Assembly (NCBI RefSeq): GCF_037975245.1
Contig: NC_092571.1
Span: 12,407,917 to 12,471,916 of the forward strand
DNA: 64,000 nt
Direction of reading: 5' to 3'
DNA from: Apostichopus japonicus
Lineage: Eukaryota; Echinodermata; Holothuroidea; Aspidochirotida; Stichopodidae
In this document: piece after piece, positions 1 through 11,379 of the stretch
Position numbering within the stretch: position 1 is the first letter of the stretch
How the letters are laid out: every line of letters starts with the position of its first letter
The notes under the pieces: model-generated
What the model was told of the DNA's origin: nothing
Seen by the model: only the letters and a program-made list of their open reading frames with translations
Databases searched by the model: none
Translations under genes and position numbers: made by a program

Positions 1-89
1 CTCCTAATATTTAAATCCAATACATTTCAGAAAATCGTTCAAGTGACCGATCACATGATCTTTCATCAATCACTCTGTTTGATCTACAG

Positions 90-330
90 CTCGAAGTGCA
101 CAGCGATGAGGAGGACCTCGAGGAAGAGGAGGATGACGAGGAAGAGGAGGAGAACCAGGAGGGACAGATCAAGGTCACCCTGACGATGATCGAGAGGTGG
201 GATGCCAAGATGCAGAGCGGTTCCATCGGAGCCTTCAAGGACATCGTGAGGGCACTGTCAGCCGCTGTCTGTCACATTCAGAAGAAGAGTTCGCCCAAAA
301 ATATCAAGTTTTACATCAAAGGAAGTGCAA
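90..330 (+). CDS. NOC2L: NOC2L exon a
   Basis: The acceptor is GATCTACAG at 81-89 and the donor GTAAGT at 331. It begins [14 protein letters not shown] and runs through an acidic tract to [12 protein letters not shown] and [14 protein letters not shown]. One base is left over, and it pairs with the two bases opening the next exon. An alternative acceptor ends at base 30, but that would read through the pyrimidine-rich tract. Confidence 0.85.
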
Positions 331-3300
331 GTAAGTAGGACGAAGAGCTTGTGACTACTTACTCCTCTGCTTGTGGCAGACATTCACTCCAAACTTTGAT
401 CTTAAAAGTGTGATAATTCCAGTGGCACACATTTTGACACTTTTATTTTAAAGAGAAAATATTTCCGCATTGTTAGTTTGAAAATCCCATCCTCTTATTT
501 TGTCCCTAACTCAAGATATGGTTGATTGAAATGTAACCTAGTTTGGCTGGCTAGACCCTCCATTCTTCAAAGGAGTGGATTACGGTAGATGGTCTGTAAC
601 GATCATAACAGCGAATGGTCATCAAAATGTTCTACTTATTATAATTGTCTTATATGAGCAATTCTCCAGAAATCACTGCGAGGTATTATTTATTCATTTA
701 TTTACTCATTCTACAAATTTCTTTCATAAAATTAGCATTCAATGCCATAGTCACCCTGTGCCTGAAGAGAGCCTACCCGCTCCTGCAAACCTTTCTGGAG
801 ATCGACGAACAAGCCATGAAGAGGATGATGCTCCCGAGCGCGGCCAAGAACTGGAGCAAAGTTGGCATCGCGGTGAAGTCGTACCTGGTGCAGCTGATGC
901 AACTGATCAAAGGCATCACGGATCCAAAGCTGGTGGCCGCCCTGCTGCGCCACGTCCACAAGATGGTACCATACTTTGCCTGCCACGCCCAGATCGCCAG
1001 CAAGTTGGTCACGTACCTCGTGGAGTGGTGGAGCACGTCCGAGGAGACGGTGCGAATCCTCTCGTTTGTCTGTCTCTTCTCTCTGACGAGGCATATGAAA
1101 AACGCCAAACTGGACTTCATTTTGAAGGTGAGTAACCCCAGATCATCTGTGGATTTGTGTAGCAGAATGAAATATCATTTGATTGGTTTAAGTAGAAATG
1201 GACAAAATTTTGTACATTTGTCACAAATATTCAAGTCCTGTTCAGTTACTGTAATATCAATTTGAGATTCATGAGGACCATGTTATGATGCATCTGTAAC
1301 ATTTTTCAAATTTCCTTTTCTGATTTAATTGACTAAATATTTATTAAGGTGCAGGGAATTTCAGCAGTGAGATTTATTTCATATCATATCATAAAAGTTG
1401 CATCCCAAAAGTCAATTAATCAAAATTTAAATAAATCAAGCAAATCAATGAATAATTAAACATCTGGTCTGGTGATACCTGATAGAGTGATTGTCCATGA
1501 TCCAACAATGGTTCTTCATTGCCTTTGTTCTGAACATCACATGCAAATGAAAGAGTTAAAGGGTGTGAAGACTCACTCGCGCACAAAGAAACGTCTCATG
1601 CCGGTAATTTGACCTAGTTTCGAATGAGGTGTAACAGAAGTGTTAGACACCACCATAGATTCCAGAAAATACACACAACAGCTTGCTACCGTCAGTAATT
1701 AGACACTAGTGTACAGTCAATACATACAGCTACGGTCAATACCCACAACACAGTGTTCATAGCAGCGTGGACATCTCAGGTCTAGATAACAGATAACAAG
1801 GTATCACGTTTCATTACTGTCTGCATTTTGTAGCGACAAGAAGAAAACGTCATTTGCAAGTAACGGAAAGTTAACTTTTTCAGAATCGGCCCGCCATTTG
1901 GGGCGAGTCTTCAATGCCTTGAAGTGGGACTTACCAGGAAGAACAATGATTTAAGTTGTCACAAATCTTGTCATGCCTCTTTGTTTACAGAAAATGTACC
2001 TGAGTTATGTCAGGAACTCGAGATTCACGTCCCCCAACACCCTGCCGGTGATAATGTTCATGCAGCATTCGTTGACGGAGATGTTTGCTCTGGATACCAA
2101 AGTGACTTACCAGCATGCATTTGTCTACATCAGGCAGTTGGCCATTCACCTCAGGAATGCGATGACCATCAAGAAAAAGGTGAGAGTTCGACTATGGTAC
2201 AGATGACATGAATATTCAGTGAATAATTTATCTGGTATTGCGTAAACAAGTTCTATGCAAATTCAGATTGCTTCCGAAATTTTCTGCCCGATGTTCTCAA
2301 TGGGTGTGTATGCAGCAGTGGGGCCAGAATTGGAGGAGGTGGGGAAAGTGTATGGGAAGCAAACAGGGGTGTGGGGAAGGGGGGAGGAGGGGACAGTTTG
2401 GAAGTGCCAAATCCATCTGTATAGAGTGCATATCACAGGCAATTAAGGGGCAGATGACTTCAGTTTTGTTTAACTAGAGCCAGCTGGGGGAGCATTGGGA
2501 AGAGGGAATTGCCTCCCACCCATTCTCTCTTCCCATGTCCCCCTCCCAGTGCATACTGTGAAATGATGTTATGTTATAACCTACCAAATCCATTCCCATT
2601 ATGCTGGACCAATCCTGTTACCCTGTTAGTCTTTTTGCTTACTGTTTGGTTTTAGCCATTTTGTTTCTCATTCCAGTACTGCAATTAGTTAGTCATCTCT
2701 TTGCAAAGATAACCAATATTTTTTTTTGGTTGTTTTTTTGGGGGGGGGGTTGGATGGGGGCAGGGATGAAGTGGTTATAGAGATGTCAAATGACTAGCTT
2801 GAACAGCTCAATGTAAAACCAACTCTAGACATCTTTGATTGGAAAACTGATGATTCGAGTTATTGCAGACCGATCTGTATAGAAACTAGATTCTTTTTAC
2901 TTAGGAAAAAAAAAATTAATACTTTGAGAAGTTTTCATAAGAACAAAGGATAAGCCAGACATAGAAACTAGCAAGGCAGAGCACAGTCTGTAAACTTAAG
3001 GAAAAGAGAAAACATGTTGATAGATATGTTTTAATGTGGTTGAACCCATACAGGATTCGTACCAGTCGGTTTACAACTGGCAGTATGTCCACTGTATCCA
3101 CCTCTGGTGTCGAGTCCTCGGTACCCTCCACCAGGATGATAATCTGAGACCACTCATCTATCCGCTAGTTCAAACATCAGTGGGTGTCATCAAGTGAGTT
3201 GTGTACTGCTTTTACTTCATGTTCCAAAATTTACCCCCAGTGTCATATTTCCTCTCCTTCCCCTATCACCCCCACCTTTTTTGTACTCCCTACTTTTATG

Positions 3301-6300
3301 TTTTTCTTTGTTTTATATTAAGCTCCATTGTCGCTTATATTAATATTCATTGGTCTGTATTTATTGATTTCCATGGTTATTTTTTTAATATACATTGTTC
3401 TTTCTTAATCTCCATATTTCTTGATATTAATATTCATGATTCTGTATTAATTTCCACTGTTCTTTTATTGATTTCCATTGTTCTTTCTCAATCTTCATTG
3501 TTCTTTACTTTAATCTCCATTGTTATTAATCTTATGTTGTTCTTTCTTAAATCTCCATATCTTTCATAATTTTCATTGTTCTTTCTTACACTTCATTGTT
3601 CTCTTTTAATCTTCATTGTTCTTTAGATTAATCCCTGCTGGAAAGTACTACCCAATCAGGTTTCATGTCATCAGGTCCTTGAATACCCTCTCTGCTGCTA
3701 CTGGGGTCTTTATTCCTCTGCTTCCATTCTTGACAGAGGTAAGTCACCTTCCCTCTCTTTGAGGGAAGACAAACATAGTCCAACTGACACTGCTGTAAGC
3801 ACTGCACTGTGTGTCACGGTATAAGTTATGTTTCTAACATTTGCTTTGTATTGTGCAGAAATTTCCATAAAAGCCAGTGTGTTGCTAGAATGTGTCACGG
3901 CTGCTCAATATTACAATATAAGCCTGATCAAGACCGAACTCAACTCCTCGACTGTCATTGCATGGAAATAGCAGATAGTTGGCCTGTTTGTGTGTGTGTG
4001 CTGAAGACTACGACTGATTAAGATCTTACCAGTATTAAGTCAAGTCTGGAAAAGTGAACATGCAGCTGTTTCCCAATCTGCAGTGTGTGGTGGTTTATGA
4101 CCAGAACTGCACGGTTTTGACAAATGTGACCAATCATAGGTTAACAAATTGCCATGTGACCTAAACGGGCTCTTGTTGTCAACAGCAAACAGTCATTATG
4201 TGTGCTGAACAGTGGGTCAGTGTGTGGGGAGTCAGTTCTAGGTCCAACGGTCAAGTGAGTTGAGTCGAGATCATATAGGTAGTGTGCAGCGATCTTTGAT
4301 GGTCTACAATATACTCGGTTTTCATGTTTAATGGCTTAGATTTGAAAATCATACTTTTTCTTGAATTAGTGTGAGAGAAAGTGTGAGACAGCTGAAATTT
4401 TATGGTTGAGATTCTGGTTACTTCTTAGGTATATTGTGTATTCCCTTTTTGAGTCGATGTTTTACCAAAATTTAAATAAGTATTTTATATGAAATATGTG
4501 AATGTCTTTTTCCTCGTAGATATTTGACATCACTGATTTCAATAAGAAGCACGCTTCTATGAGTTTCAAACCGATCAACTTTGCCGTTATTTTACGTCTC
4601 TCGAAAGCACAAATCATGGAAAAGGGGTTCAGGGTGAGTTAATGTTTTATTTTTTGTGTAATTCAGTTCAATGCAAATAGGCGTCCATGTGCAATATTAA
4701 GCATGTCCTCATGTACGCTGTATAATGCCCTACATATGTACAGTATGAGGGCCTACACTGATCTAAGCAAGGCTCTTAAGTATGTGTCTGGTGTTAAGTC
4801 GTCAGTGAGCTTCCACCAACTACAAATATTGGTCGTTACGATCTAGAGTTATTTAGTCACGGTCTAAAAGTTAGAGGATAGTGTTTGAACTAGATCAGGG
4901 GTTCCCTAACTGGGGTGCATGAACCCCCAGGGGGTGCGTGAGTCCATCCCAGGTGGTTCGTGAGACGTTTCTGAAAGTCAAAACTAGAGTACTTTTTTGT
5001 TGAGCTAGCATCTGACATGTCATATAATGTAGTAATGTACAAAAGTCGTACCTATCGACAAACTCTTTTCGCGTTCCATACGCATATGTTGCAATAGTAG
5101 TACCGTACCATGCATGTGATACTTGAACTTTTACGAAGCACTGTTATGCGTATTATAGTATAATAATGACTCAGATCGTGTCTCGAAAAGTTGGGGGCTC
5201 GCGGACAACTCTGACATCCACAGGGGGTTCGTGGGGGGCTAAAGTTAGGGGAAACCCTGAAGTAGATAAATGATAATACCTTAACAGTGGTGAAGGTAAA
5301 GTTTCATAGACTTCAGTATACAGTTTAGAGATGGGATTCTTCAACTTTACTCTATCTGTACTGCACTTGGAATGAAGCCATAAATGTGACATGCTGTAAA
5401 GTCTTGTCTGGGTATCTCACATGACAGGCAGTTGTGATCTGTTGGCTCCAAATGTCGGAACCAACCCTTGTGGGTCCCCGGTCTTTGGGAGCCCTGGTTC
5501 AATGAACCCCCCACTGCCCCCCCCCCCCTTAACCACCTATTGCTACACCTCTGAACCAAAACTTTCTTTCACAAGGAATTATGGATGTGTTTCCAACGCT
5601 GTTCTCGAGTCTTCCAAGAACTAGTGAGATGAGATAGTTGCCCTACCTGACCCTAACACTTTACCTCAATGCATTTAAGCTTAGCTATCAGGCCAGCTTC
5701 TGTGTTCTATATCACAGTACATGATCCAAACTACAGCCAGACCAGAGTGCTATCTCAATGAATCAAATCTTGGTGATTTTAACAAGAATGAAAGCAATTA
5801 ATCACAGAAACACATTGCGTGTAAACATAATACAAGATTACACAAAGGTTAATTGTCATGGAAGGCTATCTGGAAAGGGAGTATTTTTAATGGCAAGAAA
5901 AAGAATTATGGCATTTGTTTTGGAAATTACATCATAGGTGTCAAACAGAAGAAGAAGAGCTCTACTACCTTGCACGAATGAATTGTGACTGGTATTTCAT
6001 GTATTAATGAAACTAGACCAAAACTGTCAATTTATTTCTCATATTATCGTACAGAAAAAAAAGAATGACATAACAAACAGTTGAGTAGAAAAATTAGGGA
6101 AAACTAGAAAACGGAGATACTATGACCATTGCTATAGTGTCCATAAGGATGGGAAGGAAAAAAATCGGGGGGGGGGGGAATTTGATCCAACGAAAGATTT
6201 TCACAAAATAAGAGCCATGTAAGAGAAAGCACAGAAGAGAACTGAAAAGAGATGAAAAGAAAAGCAAACTTTGGTGAAAGAGACGGATAAATAGAGATGA

Positions 6301-9300
6301 AGAAAGAATTCATATCGAGGAAGTAGAAATAGACGCCCTACCTTGCCGTACCTTGTTATGTCCTTTGAATGTTAATATAATATGAACTATATCTTAGCAT
6401 CCCCAATTTGTTTTTATCCTTCCAGGGTTGTGTATGATGTAATTTGCATATAATTTGCATATAAACCATCTTGTTTCTTTCCCCTTTAAAGGAAGGAGTG
6501 ATCGACCAGATCTACGATTTGATCTTAGAAGTTTGTAACACGCACTGTCACACCATCGGCTTCCCCGAGTTAGTGCTACCAGCAATAGTGAAGGTGAGTT
6601 CACACTTTACCCACCAAGCTAACTAGATCATATTATCATACTATTGGGTTTCCTGAGTTAGTGTTAAATGTCAATATGCAAAGCTTAGTTTACATTATAT
6701 GATCCCCCAAGGTGAAACATATTATTTTCCCTTAGTAGAAAGTGTTTTAACCAGTTATGGGCATGTTACGTTACATTTGTTTCCACCAAGTAATAAAACC
6801 CACATTCGGTTGCCTTAGTTTACTGTTACTAGCAATGACACATTCAACTTACAACTAACATAACCACGAGAATGAAAGCAGTAACCATGGGGAAGGCCGA
6901 ATGACCTATGATCATACTTCGTGTGATTGATAACTACATATCATATTAAATAACTGATTGATATTTCCTAATATTTCTTGTGATCATATCAATCTTCAAA
7001 GAACCAGGGTGCAAATTTATATTTTGGTATCAGTCTGCTTCCCTCTATATATATATATCACTCTCTCTTGCTTGGTGTTTTGCTGTCATGGCGATGACTC
7101 AAAGGATATAGTTCCCCTATGAAACTTGTAAAGCAGAAGTATGAAAATGGTAGGTATGATCACAGGGGAAAGAAATTGGAACAATTGTTTTGTATGTTTG
7201 TCTAAAATATCATGATAATTTTCTTTTTGAGACTTGTACAACTAGTGAAGATGTCACCAAGTCTTATCCTCCTCGTTGATCATCTTATTAAATAAAGCAT
7301 TTTCATTTAAATTTTACTTATACATATAATGGTTTACTACCTTCATATATATATTTTTTTGCATTTAGTTATCCGATATAGAAAGTAACCTTCAATTCAC
7401 AGAAATAATTTGTACACTTCATGCATATTTTCCTTTCATATGTAGATGAAGGAATTTGTGAAGACGTGCAAAGTGGCCAATTTCACCCGTCAAATCAAGC
7501 AACTCTTAGACAAAATTCAAGAAAACTGCAACGATATCGAGAAGCGAAGGTCAACTGCCACATTTGGCATTGCAGATAACGGTGCTGTCGTAAGTCACTT
7601 TTAACTCTGCCTCTCTCTCTAATCATTTTGTCAGTGTTTATACTTGTATATGGTCATGGATTTAATCCCTGATACTCACTAATATGCTGTAAAGAGTATG
7701 AAAATGGTCAGCTAATATAACTAGTGATTTTTGGAGAGATAAAACCATAGAACTTCAAGGAATGTGCTCTTTGACAACTTCTGGCCACTTGCTTTGTAAT
7801 CAAATGTTTTATGGAGGTGTGTTGAAGTGGTGGGCATGAAGAGGGTAATATGCATGCAATATGGTCATGGATTTAATCTGTGATGCTCACTAATATGTGG
7901 TAAAGAGTAAAAATGGTCAGCTAATATAACTTGTGATTTTAGGAGAGATAAAACCATAGAACTGCAAGGAATATGCTTTGGTAACTTGCTTCATAATAAA
8001 AATGTTTTATGGAGGTGTGTTGAAGTTGTGGGCGTGTTCAGGGAGGGAGGGAGGAGGGTAAGATGCATGTATATGGTCATGAAATTAATCCCTGATGCTC
8101 ACTAATATGCTGTAAAGAGTAAAAAAGGTCAGCTGATCTAACTTATGATTTTTATTGACCGGCTTCAGAGGACACATATGAGCTCCCTCAACATGTGAGA
8201 AGAATATGGAGCGATAAAGCAATAGAACTGCATGGCATGTGCTTTTGGCAACTTCTGGCTATTTGCTTATGTGCTAAACTTTTTTATGGAGGTGTGGGTA
8301 GGGAATTGGAGGGAGGGAGGGAGTAATATATATATATATATTTATATATATATTGAAATATATATGTTACCTGATAAATACCTGCTTTGATGATTTTTGG
8401 CGCATGTTTCGGATGGAAACTTTCATAAATTACTTATTTTTATTTGATTTTTAACCTCATCACAGAAAGCTTGGGAGACAAAATACCTCCTTGAGGGACC
8501 ACCGATATCAAAGTACTGTAAGACGTACCGTAACTTACGAGAGAAGGAACTGAGGATGGCTGAAGCGGCGAGAGATGTGGTAAGATGATGCGAAAAGTAT
8601 CAGCATTTAGAACGATTCTTTGTACCATGTGTTATCTGTCTGTGTTAACATTCAACATGAAACATTTAGTAAAGATTTCATTTCATTTTGTTGTGTGACA
8701 ATCTGTGGACCAATCCCACAGAAAACATTTAAGTAAGTTTCATTATCTCATTCATCGTCTCACAATCTTTGGACAGTGATATATAATAGAACATTAAATA
8801 ATACCAAAAATATATTAGATAACATTTTGCAGTCTGTGTGGCCAAGCTCCAAAAGAAAACACTTGGCCATGTTTGTTAATTTTTTTGCCCCTGTTGTCTT
8901 ACCATATAAGGACCAAATGAAAACATTTAATGAATTTTCATAATTGCTTTGATTGTCTTACACTCCGTGGACCAAGCAATATGAAACGTCTAATGAAGTT
9001 TGGTTATTTCATTTGTGTCACAGTCTGTGCACCAAGCTCCACGGAAACATTTGGTCAAGTTTCGTTTATTATATTTTTATTATTTTTTTGTTGCAGTCTG
9101 TGGAAGAAATCGGCAGTATGACCATGACCACCAAGAAGAGGAAGGCCTTTGAATTCATCCAGAGAGATCACAGCAAGAAGGAGCTGAAGGAACTCTTCCA
9201 CGGAGACAGCGATTCCGAAGACGACCTCCTCGTCCGAGCCGAGAGGCGGCAAGAGAAACTGGACTCTGGCAAGAAGGTCTTCGCACTGGTCCGGGCGGAC

Positions 9301-9726
9301 ATGGACGACGATGACGAGGATGGATTCTCGGACGAGAGCGACGAAGGAGGAGATGATGAGGAGGAGGAGGAGGAGGAGGAGGAACTGATGGATGCAGAAA
9401 AGTTCAAGGAACAGAAGACGGAGATCTTCAGAGAAATGGCCAACGTGAAAGATATCGTAGAGGACTTTGACATGTCGGAGGAAGAGAAGACCGAGGTGAT
9501 CAAAAAGAAGAAGACGACGACAACGAATAAGGAGAAGAAGAAGGTGGTCCCCGAAGGGAAAATGAAGAGGAAGGTCCCTGAAGGGAAAATGAAGAGGAAT
9601 GAACCCGAAGGGAAAAAGAGGAGGAATGCACCGGAAGGGAAAATGAGGAAGAATGCACCCCAAGGGAAAATGAGGAAGTCAAAGGGAGGAGCGAAACCGA
9701 GGAAGAAGCAGAAGTTGGTGAAATAG
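90..9726 (+). CDS. NOC2L: NOC2L, nucleolar complex protein 2 homologue (5'-truncated by the window)
   Basis: Ten exons join in phase to give 725 residues and a stop. Noc2-family proteins act in the nucleolus and nucleoplasm, where they carry pre-60S ribosomal particles with Noc1/Noc3 partners; the vertebrate protein is also called NIR, an inhibitor of histone acetyltransferases (family knowledge). Seen here, in order: an acidic D/E stretch; [12 protein letters not shown], matching the human VAMVERWK region; [123 protein letters not shown]; then an acidic and basic C-terminal tail. The order and nearly every block agree with human NOC2L as remembered (about 750 residues). The first coding exons, roughly 90 or more residues, lie upstream. 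The tail carries five 9-residue basic repeats not expected in vertebrates. Identification is very secure; exon borders rest on GT/AG sites and phase. Confidence 0.96.
331..735 (+). other. NOC2L intron a-b
   Basis: 405 bp, AT-rich. Nothing recognised beyond the splice sites. Confidence 0.85.
736..1127 (+). CDS. NOC2L: NOC2L exon b
   Basis: The acceptor is AAAATTAG ending at 735 and the donor GTGAGT at 1128. It encodes [17 protein letters not shown] through [17 protein letters not shown] and [16 protein letters not shown] to LDFILK. GC content is clearly higher than in the flanking introns. The counterpart of human FNALVTFCIRDLIGCLQ is recognisable. Confidence 0.93.
1128..1990 (+). other. NOC2L intron b-c
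   Basis: Holds the TTAA-type MITE copy A (1556-1922). The rest is unremarkable AT-rich sequence. Confidence 0.85.
1556..1922. mobile_element. TTAA-type MITE, copy A (inverted relative to copy C)
   Basis: Left end TTAAAGGGTGTGAAGACTC and right end GGGGCGAGTCTTCAATGCC are inverted; the right TTAA has decayed to TTGA. The interior, read on the minus strand, matches 60177-60544, including TAATTAGACACTAGTGTACA and a GTTAACTTT segment. It lies in the NOC2L b-c intron. Confidence 0.8.
1991..2179 (+). CDS. NOC2L: NOC2L exon c
   Basis: The acceptor is TTGTTTACAG ending at 1990 and the donor GTGAGA at 2180; both borders are phase 0. It encodes [19 protein letters not shown] and [19 protein letters not shown], the most conserved block of the Noc2 family domain. 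Confidence 0.96.
2180..3053 (+). other. NOC2L intron c-d
   Basis: Contains a G-rich stretch (2325-2400) and a T8/G10 homopolymer pair near 2715-2750. No gene or repeat family recognised. Confidence 0.8.
3054..3193 (+). CDS. NOC2L: NOC2L exon d
   Basis: The acceptor is CCCATACAG and the donor GTGAGT at 3194. It encodes [19 protein letters not shown] and [16 protein letters not shown], and ends two bases into a lysine codon that the next exon completes. No long open frame exposes this exon; it was found from the neighbouring phases and its match to human [12 protein letters not shown]. Confidence 0.94.
3330..3626. repeat. Pyrimidine-rich degenerate tandem repeat ending at NOC2L exon e
   Basis: Roughly fifteen copies of a 15-26 bp unit, TTAATCTCCATTGTTCTTTC and variants. 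The last unit, CTTCATTGTTCTTTAG, is itself the acceptor for exon e. Confidence 0.85.
3627..3738 (+). CDS. NOC2L: NOC2L exon e
   Basis: The acceptor is CATTGTTCTTTAG ending at 3626, supplied by a pyrimidine-rich tandem repeat; the donor is GTAAGT at 3739. It encodes [19 protein letters not shown] and [12 protein letters not shown], matching human LIPTARFYPLRMHCIRAL and GAFIPVLPFILE. Confidence 0.94.
3739..4519 (+). other. NOC2L intron e-f
   Basis: 781 bp, nothing recognised. Confidence 0.8.
4520..4633 (+). CDS. NOC2L: NOC2L exon f
   Basis: The acceptor is CCTCGTAG ending at 4519 and the donor GTGAGT at 4634; 38 codons, phase 0 at both ends. It encodes [20 protein letters not shown] and [18 protein letters not shown]. 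The [12 protein letters not shown] segment matches the human KPINFSVILKLS block. Confidence 0.95.
4634..6491 (+). other. NOC2L intron f-g
   Basis: Holds the hAT-like MITE (4896-5259). A segment at 5455-5545 ending in a C run (GGGTCCCCGG, TTCAATGAACCCCC) resembles 27990-28060 and is probably a fragment of a shared repeat. A G run lies near 6168. Confidence 0.75.
4896..5259. mobile_element. hAT-like MITE, copy 1 (in NOC2L intron f-g)
   Basis: It starts CAGGGGTTCCCTAAC and ends GTTAGGGGAAACCCTG, imperfect terminal inverted repeats. The 8-bp flanks are AACTAGAT and AAGTAGAT, a target duplication with one mismatch. About 80-90% of its length aligns with the element at 61229-61537. It has no coding capacity. 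Confidence 0.85.
6492..6593 (+). CDS. NOC2L: NOC2L exon g
   Basis: The acceptor is CCCTTTAAAG ending at 6491 and the donor GTGAGT at 6594; 34 codons in phase 0. It encodes [19 protein letters not shown] and [15 protein letters not shown], equivalent to human [14 protein letters not shown]. Confidence 0.95.
6594..7445 (+). other. NOC2L intron g-h
   Basis: 852 bp AT-rich intron with short TA runs near 7045 and 7345. No other feature. Confidence 0.8.
7446..7589 (+). CDS. NOC2L: NOC2L exon h
   Basis: The acceptor is TTCATATGTAG ending at 7445 and the donor GTAAGT at 7590; 48 codons in phase 0. It encodes [36 protein letters not shown] and [11 protein letters not shown], the end of the conserved Noc2 domain. 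Confidence 0.95.
7649..8310. repeat. Three tandem units of about 210 bp in NOC2L intron h-i
   Basis: Units start with ATATGGTCATG at about 7649, 7859 and 8071. Each contains GCTCACTAATATG, AAGAGTAAAAATGGTCAGCT, GATAAAACCATAGAACT and TTTTATGGAGGTGTG. The third carries an insertion of about 60 bp. They are followed by a TA microsatellite. Confidence 0.88.
8466..8579 (+). CDS. NOC2L: NOC2L exon i
   Basis: The acceptor is CCTCATCACAG ending at 8465 and the donor GTAAGA at 8580; 38 codons in phase 0. It encodes [20 protein letters not shown] and [18 protein letters not shown]. Human has VEAWEKLTREEGTPLTLYY and WRKLRDREI at this point. Confidence 0.93.
8650..9095. repeat. Degenerate 60-75 bp tandem repeat leading into the NOC2L terminal exon
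   Basis: Five or six units share ACAATCTGTGGACCAA and GAAAACATTTAATGAAGTTT-like blocks. The final CAG-TCTGTGGAAGAA of the true splice acceptor resembles the repeated CA-TCTGTGGACCAA. Confidence 0.8.
9097..9726 (+). CDS. NOC2L: NOC2L terminal exon with acidic and lysine-rich repeat tail
   Basis: The acceptor is TTTTTTTGTTGCAG ending at 9096 and the stop is TAG at 9724-9726. It encodes a charged, low-complexity tail: [20 protein letters not shown], an acidic segment with eight consecutive glutamates, [18 protein letters not shown], then five 9-residue units of the form xPEGKMxRx at 9547-9681, and a basic end. The acidic tail is typical of the family. The PEGKM array is probably lineage-specific and may help nucleolar retention (inference). 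Confidence 0.93.
   Translation, partial: SVEEIGSMTMTTKKRKAFEFIQRDHSKKELKELFHGDSDSEDDLLVRAERRQEKLDSGKKVFALVRADMDDDDEDGFSDESDEGGDDEEEEEEEEELMDAEKFKEQKTEIFREMANVKDIVEDFDMSEEEKTEVIKKKKTTTTNKEKKKVVPEGKMKRKVPEGKMKRNEPEGKKRRNAPEGKMRKNAPQGKMRKSKGGAKPRKKQKLVK
9547..9681 (+). repeat. In-frame 27-bp coding minisatellite in NOC2L
   Basis: Five tandem 27-bp units encode [36 protein letters not shown] and APQGKMRKS. The unit length is a multiple of three, so copy changes keep the frame. Flanking tail sequence does not share the motif. Confidence 0.95.
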
Positions 9727-11379
9727 AGAAGATGGTGAAAAAAGAGAAAATGGTGAAAAGAGAAAACGGAATGGGGAAGCATATGCCGTCAGATGATCAC
9801 CAGGTACGAGCAGAAACGTTCCCATGACCGACAACGACGACTTGTAGAAATGAACCGGAAAATACGTCATTGGATCAATGGCACAGCGAGAAAGGAAAAG
9901 AAATCTCGGAAGGCATCACAAGGACGGAGGATCCGAGAGACTTCTAGACCGGTCCGTGAAGTCGGAGGGGAAACTGGGAAGAACGAGACTGCATGGAGCA
10001 GAGGAGAGGGATGTAAAATTTCGATGAAAAAAAAAGAGGGGATTTGCGAAGGGAAAGAGATGGAAAGAATAGTGCCATTCCAAGAAAAGAGACATGATCC
10101 TGAAGTGTGAAGTTGTAAAATATTTTTGAGTAACCAGGATGTTTTTGATTAGGCCTGAATAGCAGCTGTAGTCTTTGTTTGGTTAGTATTTATAATGGAT
10201 GTTTTCAGATTGTGATTAAATCTGTTGCTTTAAAACAAACGTTAACAACTTTACCCTACGAAGCTGCAAGACTTTCAGAACCAGAAATACAGCTAGTCTT
10301 GGATTATATAAGAATTTTAGGAGGTTGTTTTTTTTGTTAACCGGTGAGGTAAGCCTCAACTACTGACTCGGTATGCGTCGTGGTTACCAAAAGAAAAACT
10401 TTCGTTGAAACAATTGTTTGACTACTGACTGACGTCAATTCCTGTGAAATATGGTCATGAAAAGGCATCCCGGTACTTGAAGAAGTTTTTGGAGGGTATT
10501 ACAGAAGGGTCATTTTATTTAAAGGCTGCAACTTGACTATAAAACAGGGGAAAAGAGAGGGGTGTTTGTTACCTTTAAAGGTAGAGTGTTATCTGATTCA
10601 GGAGTGGAGAAAAATTAAGCCTGAAATATTGGACTCAAAGAACGATCGACGACATATTAGGAATGTCTCCTGTTGAAAAATGTTAAAAGGAAATGGTTTT
10701 ACACGGTTGACGGTTTGAATGTAAACCATTGGGTTGAATATCGGTTGTCGCTCTCATTTCTTCTTAAGTCTGGCATCTGTGAAGATAGAGCAATGAGACG
10801 GTCCAGCATTTTCTACTGGGGGCGCTGTCACATTGGTCCTTATGCGCGCGTGACCTTTAATATTTCCAGCGAAGCAGGTGGCACACCACAATTAATTGCT
10901 CCCATTGACTTCAGTGTTAAGAAAAATGAAAGAGTGAAATGCCTTTGAATATTTTACTATTGGGTTTTAAAGAAATTATGGTAGAAAAATTTCGTTATTA
11001 AAGTAACATGTTATAACTTAATATTATTATTACTTAGTAGTTAAGTAAACCTATGGGGGTAAAAGTGTTCTTACCGTATATCCCGTTTAAAGCAACTGTT
11101 TAAAATTGACTTAATAATACAATCCTACAACTTACAACAATAAGAGGTGTGATTGGAATGACTATTAGAAATTTCTGAAAATAAAGAGAAATTCAAGAAT
11201 TTGAGGAAGTCCTAATTTGATTTTTTTTCAATTTGATTGTTACTTTCATGAAAAAAGCAACAGTAAATATGATGACAACATTTATCAAACAGAATCATTA
11301 ATGATACTAACTAATAATAACTAATCTTGGCAATATCAATTTTAGTTTTGATGAACCTACAATGATATTTTGCTAGGGC

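Noticed and set aside
11-244. Serine-rich open frame on the minus strand
   Set aside because: It is the antisense shadow of the acidic GAG/GAA-rich NOC2L exon a.
9055-9782. Two frames of about 200 codons on the minus strand, rich in F/L/P/S
   Set aside because: Shadows of the charged low-complexity NOC2L terminal exon; no motif and no splice support.
9793-10110. 105-codon basic frame downstream of the NOC2L stop
   Set aside because: No family match, purine-rich composition like the preceding tail, and it follows a clear stop in the expected 3' UTR.
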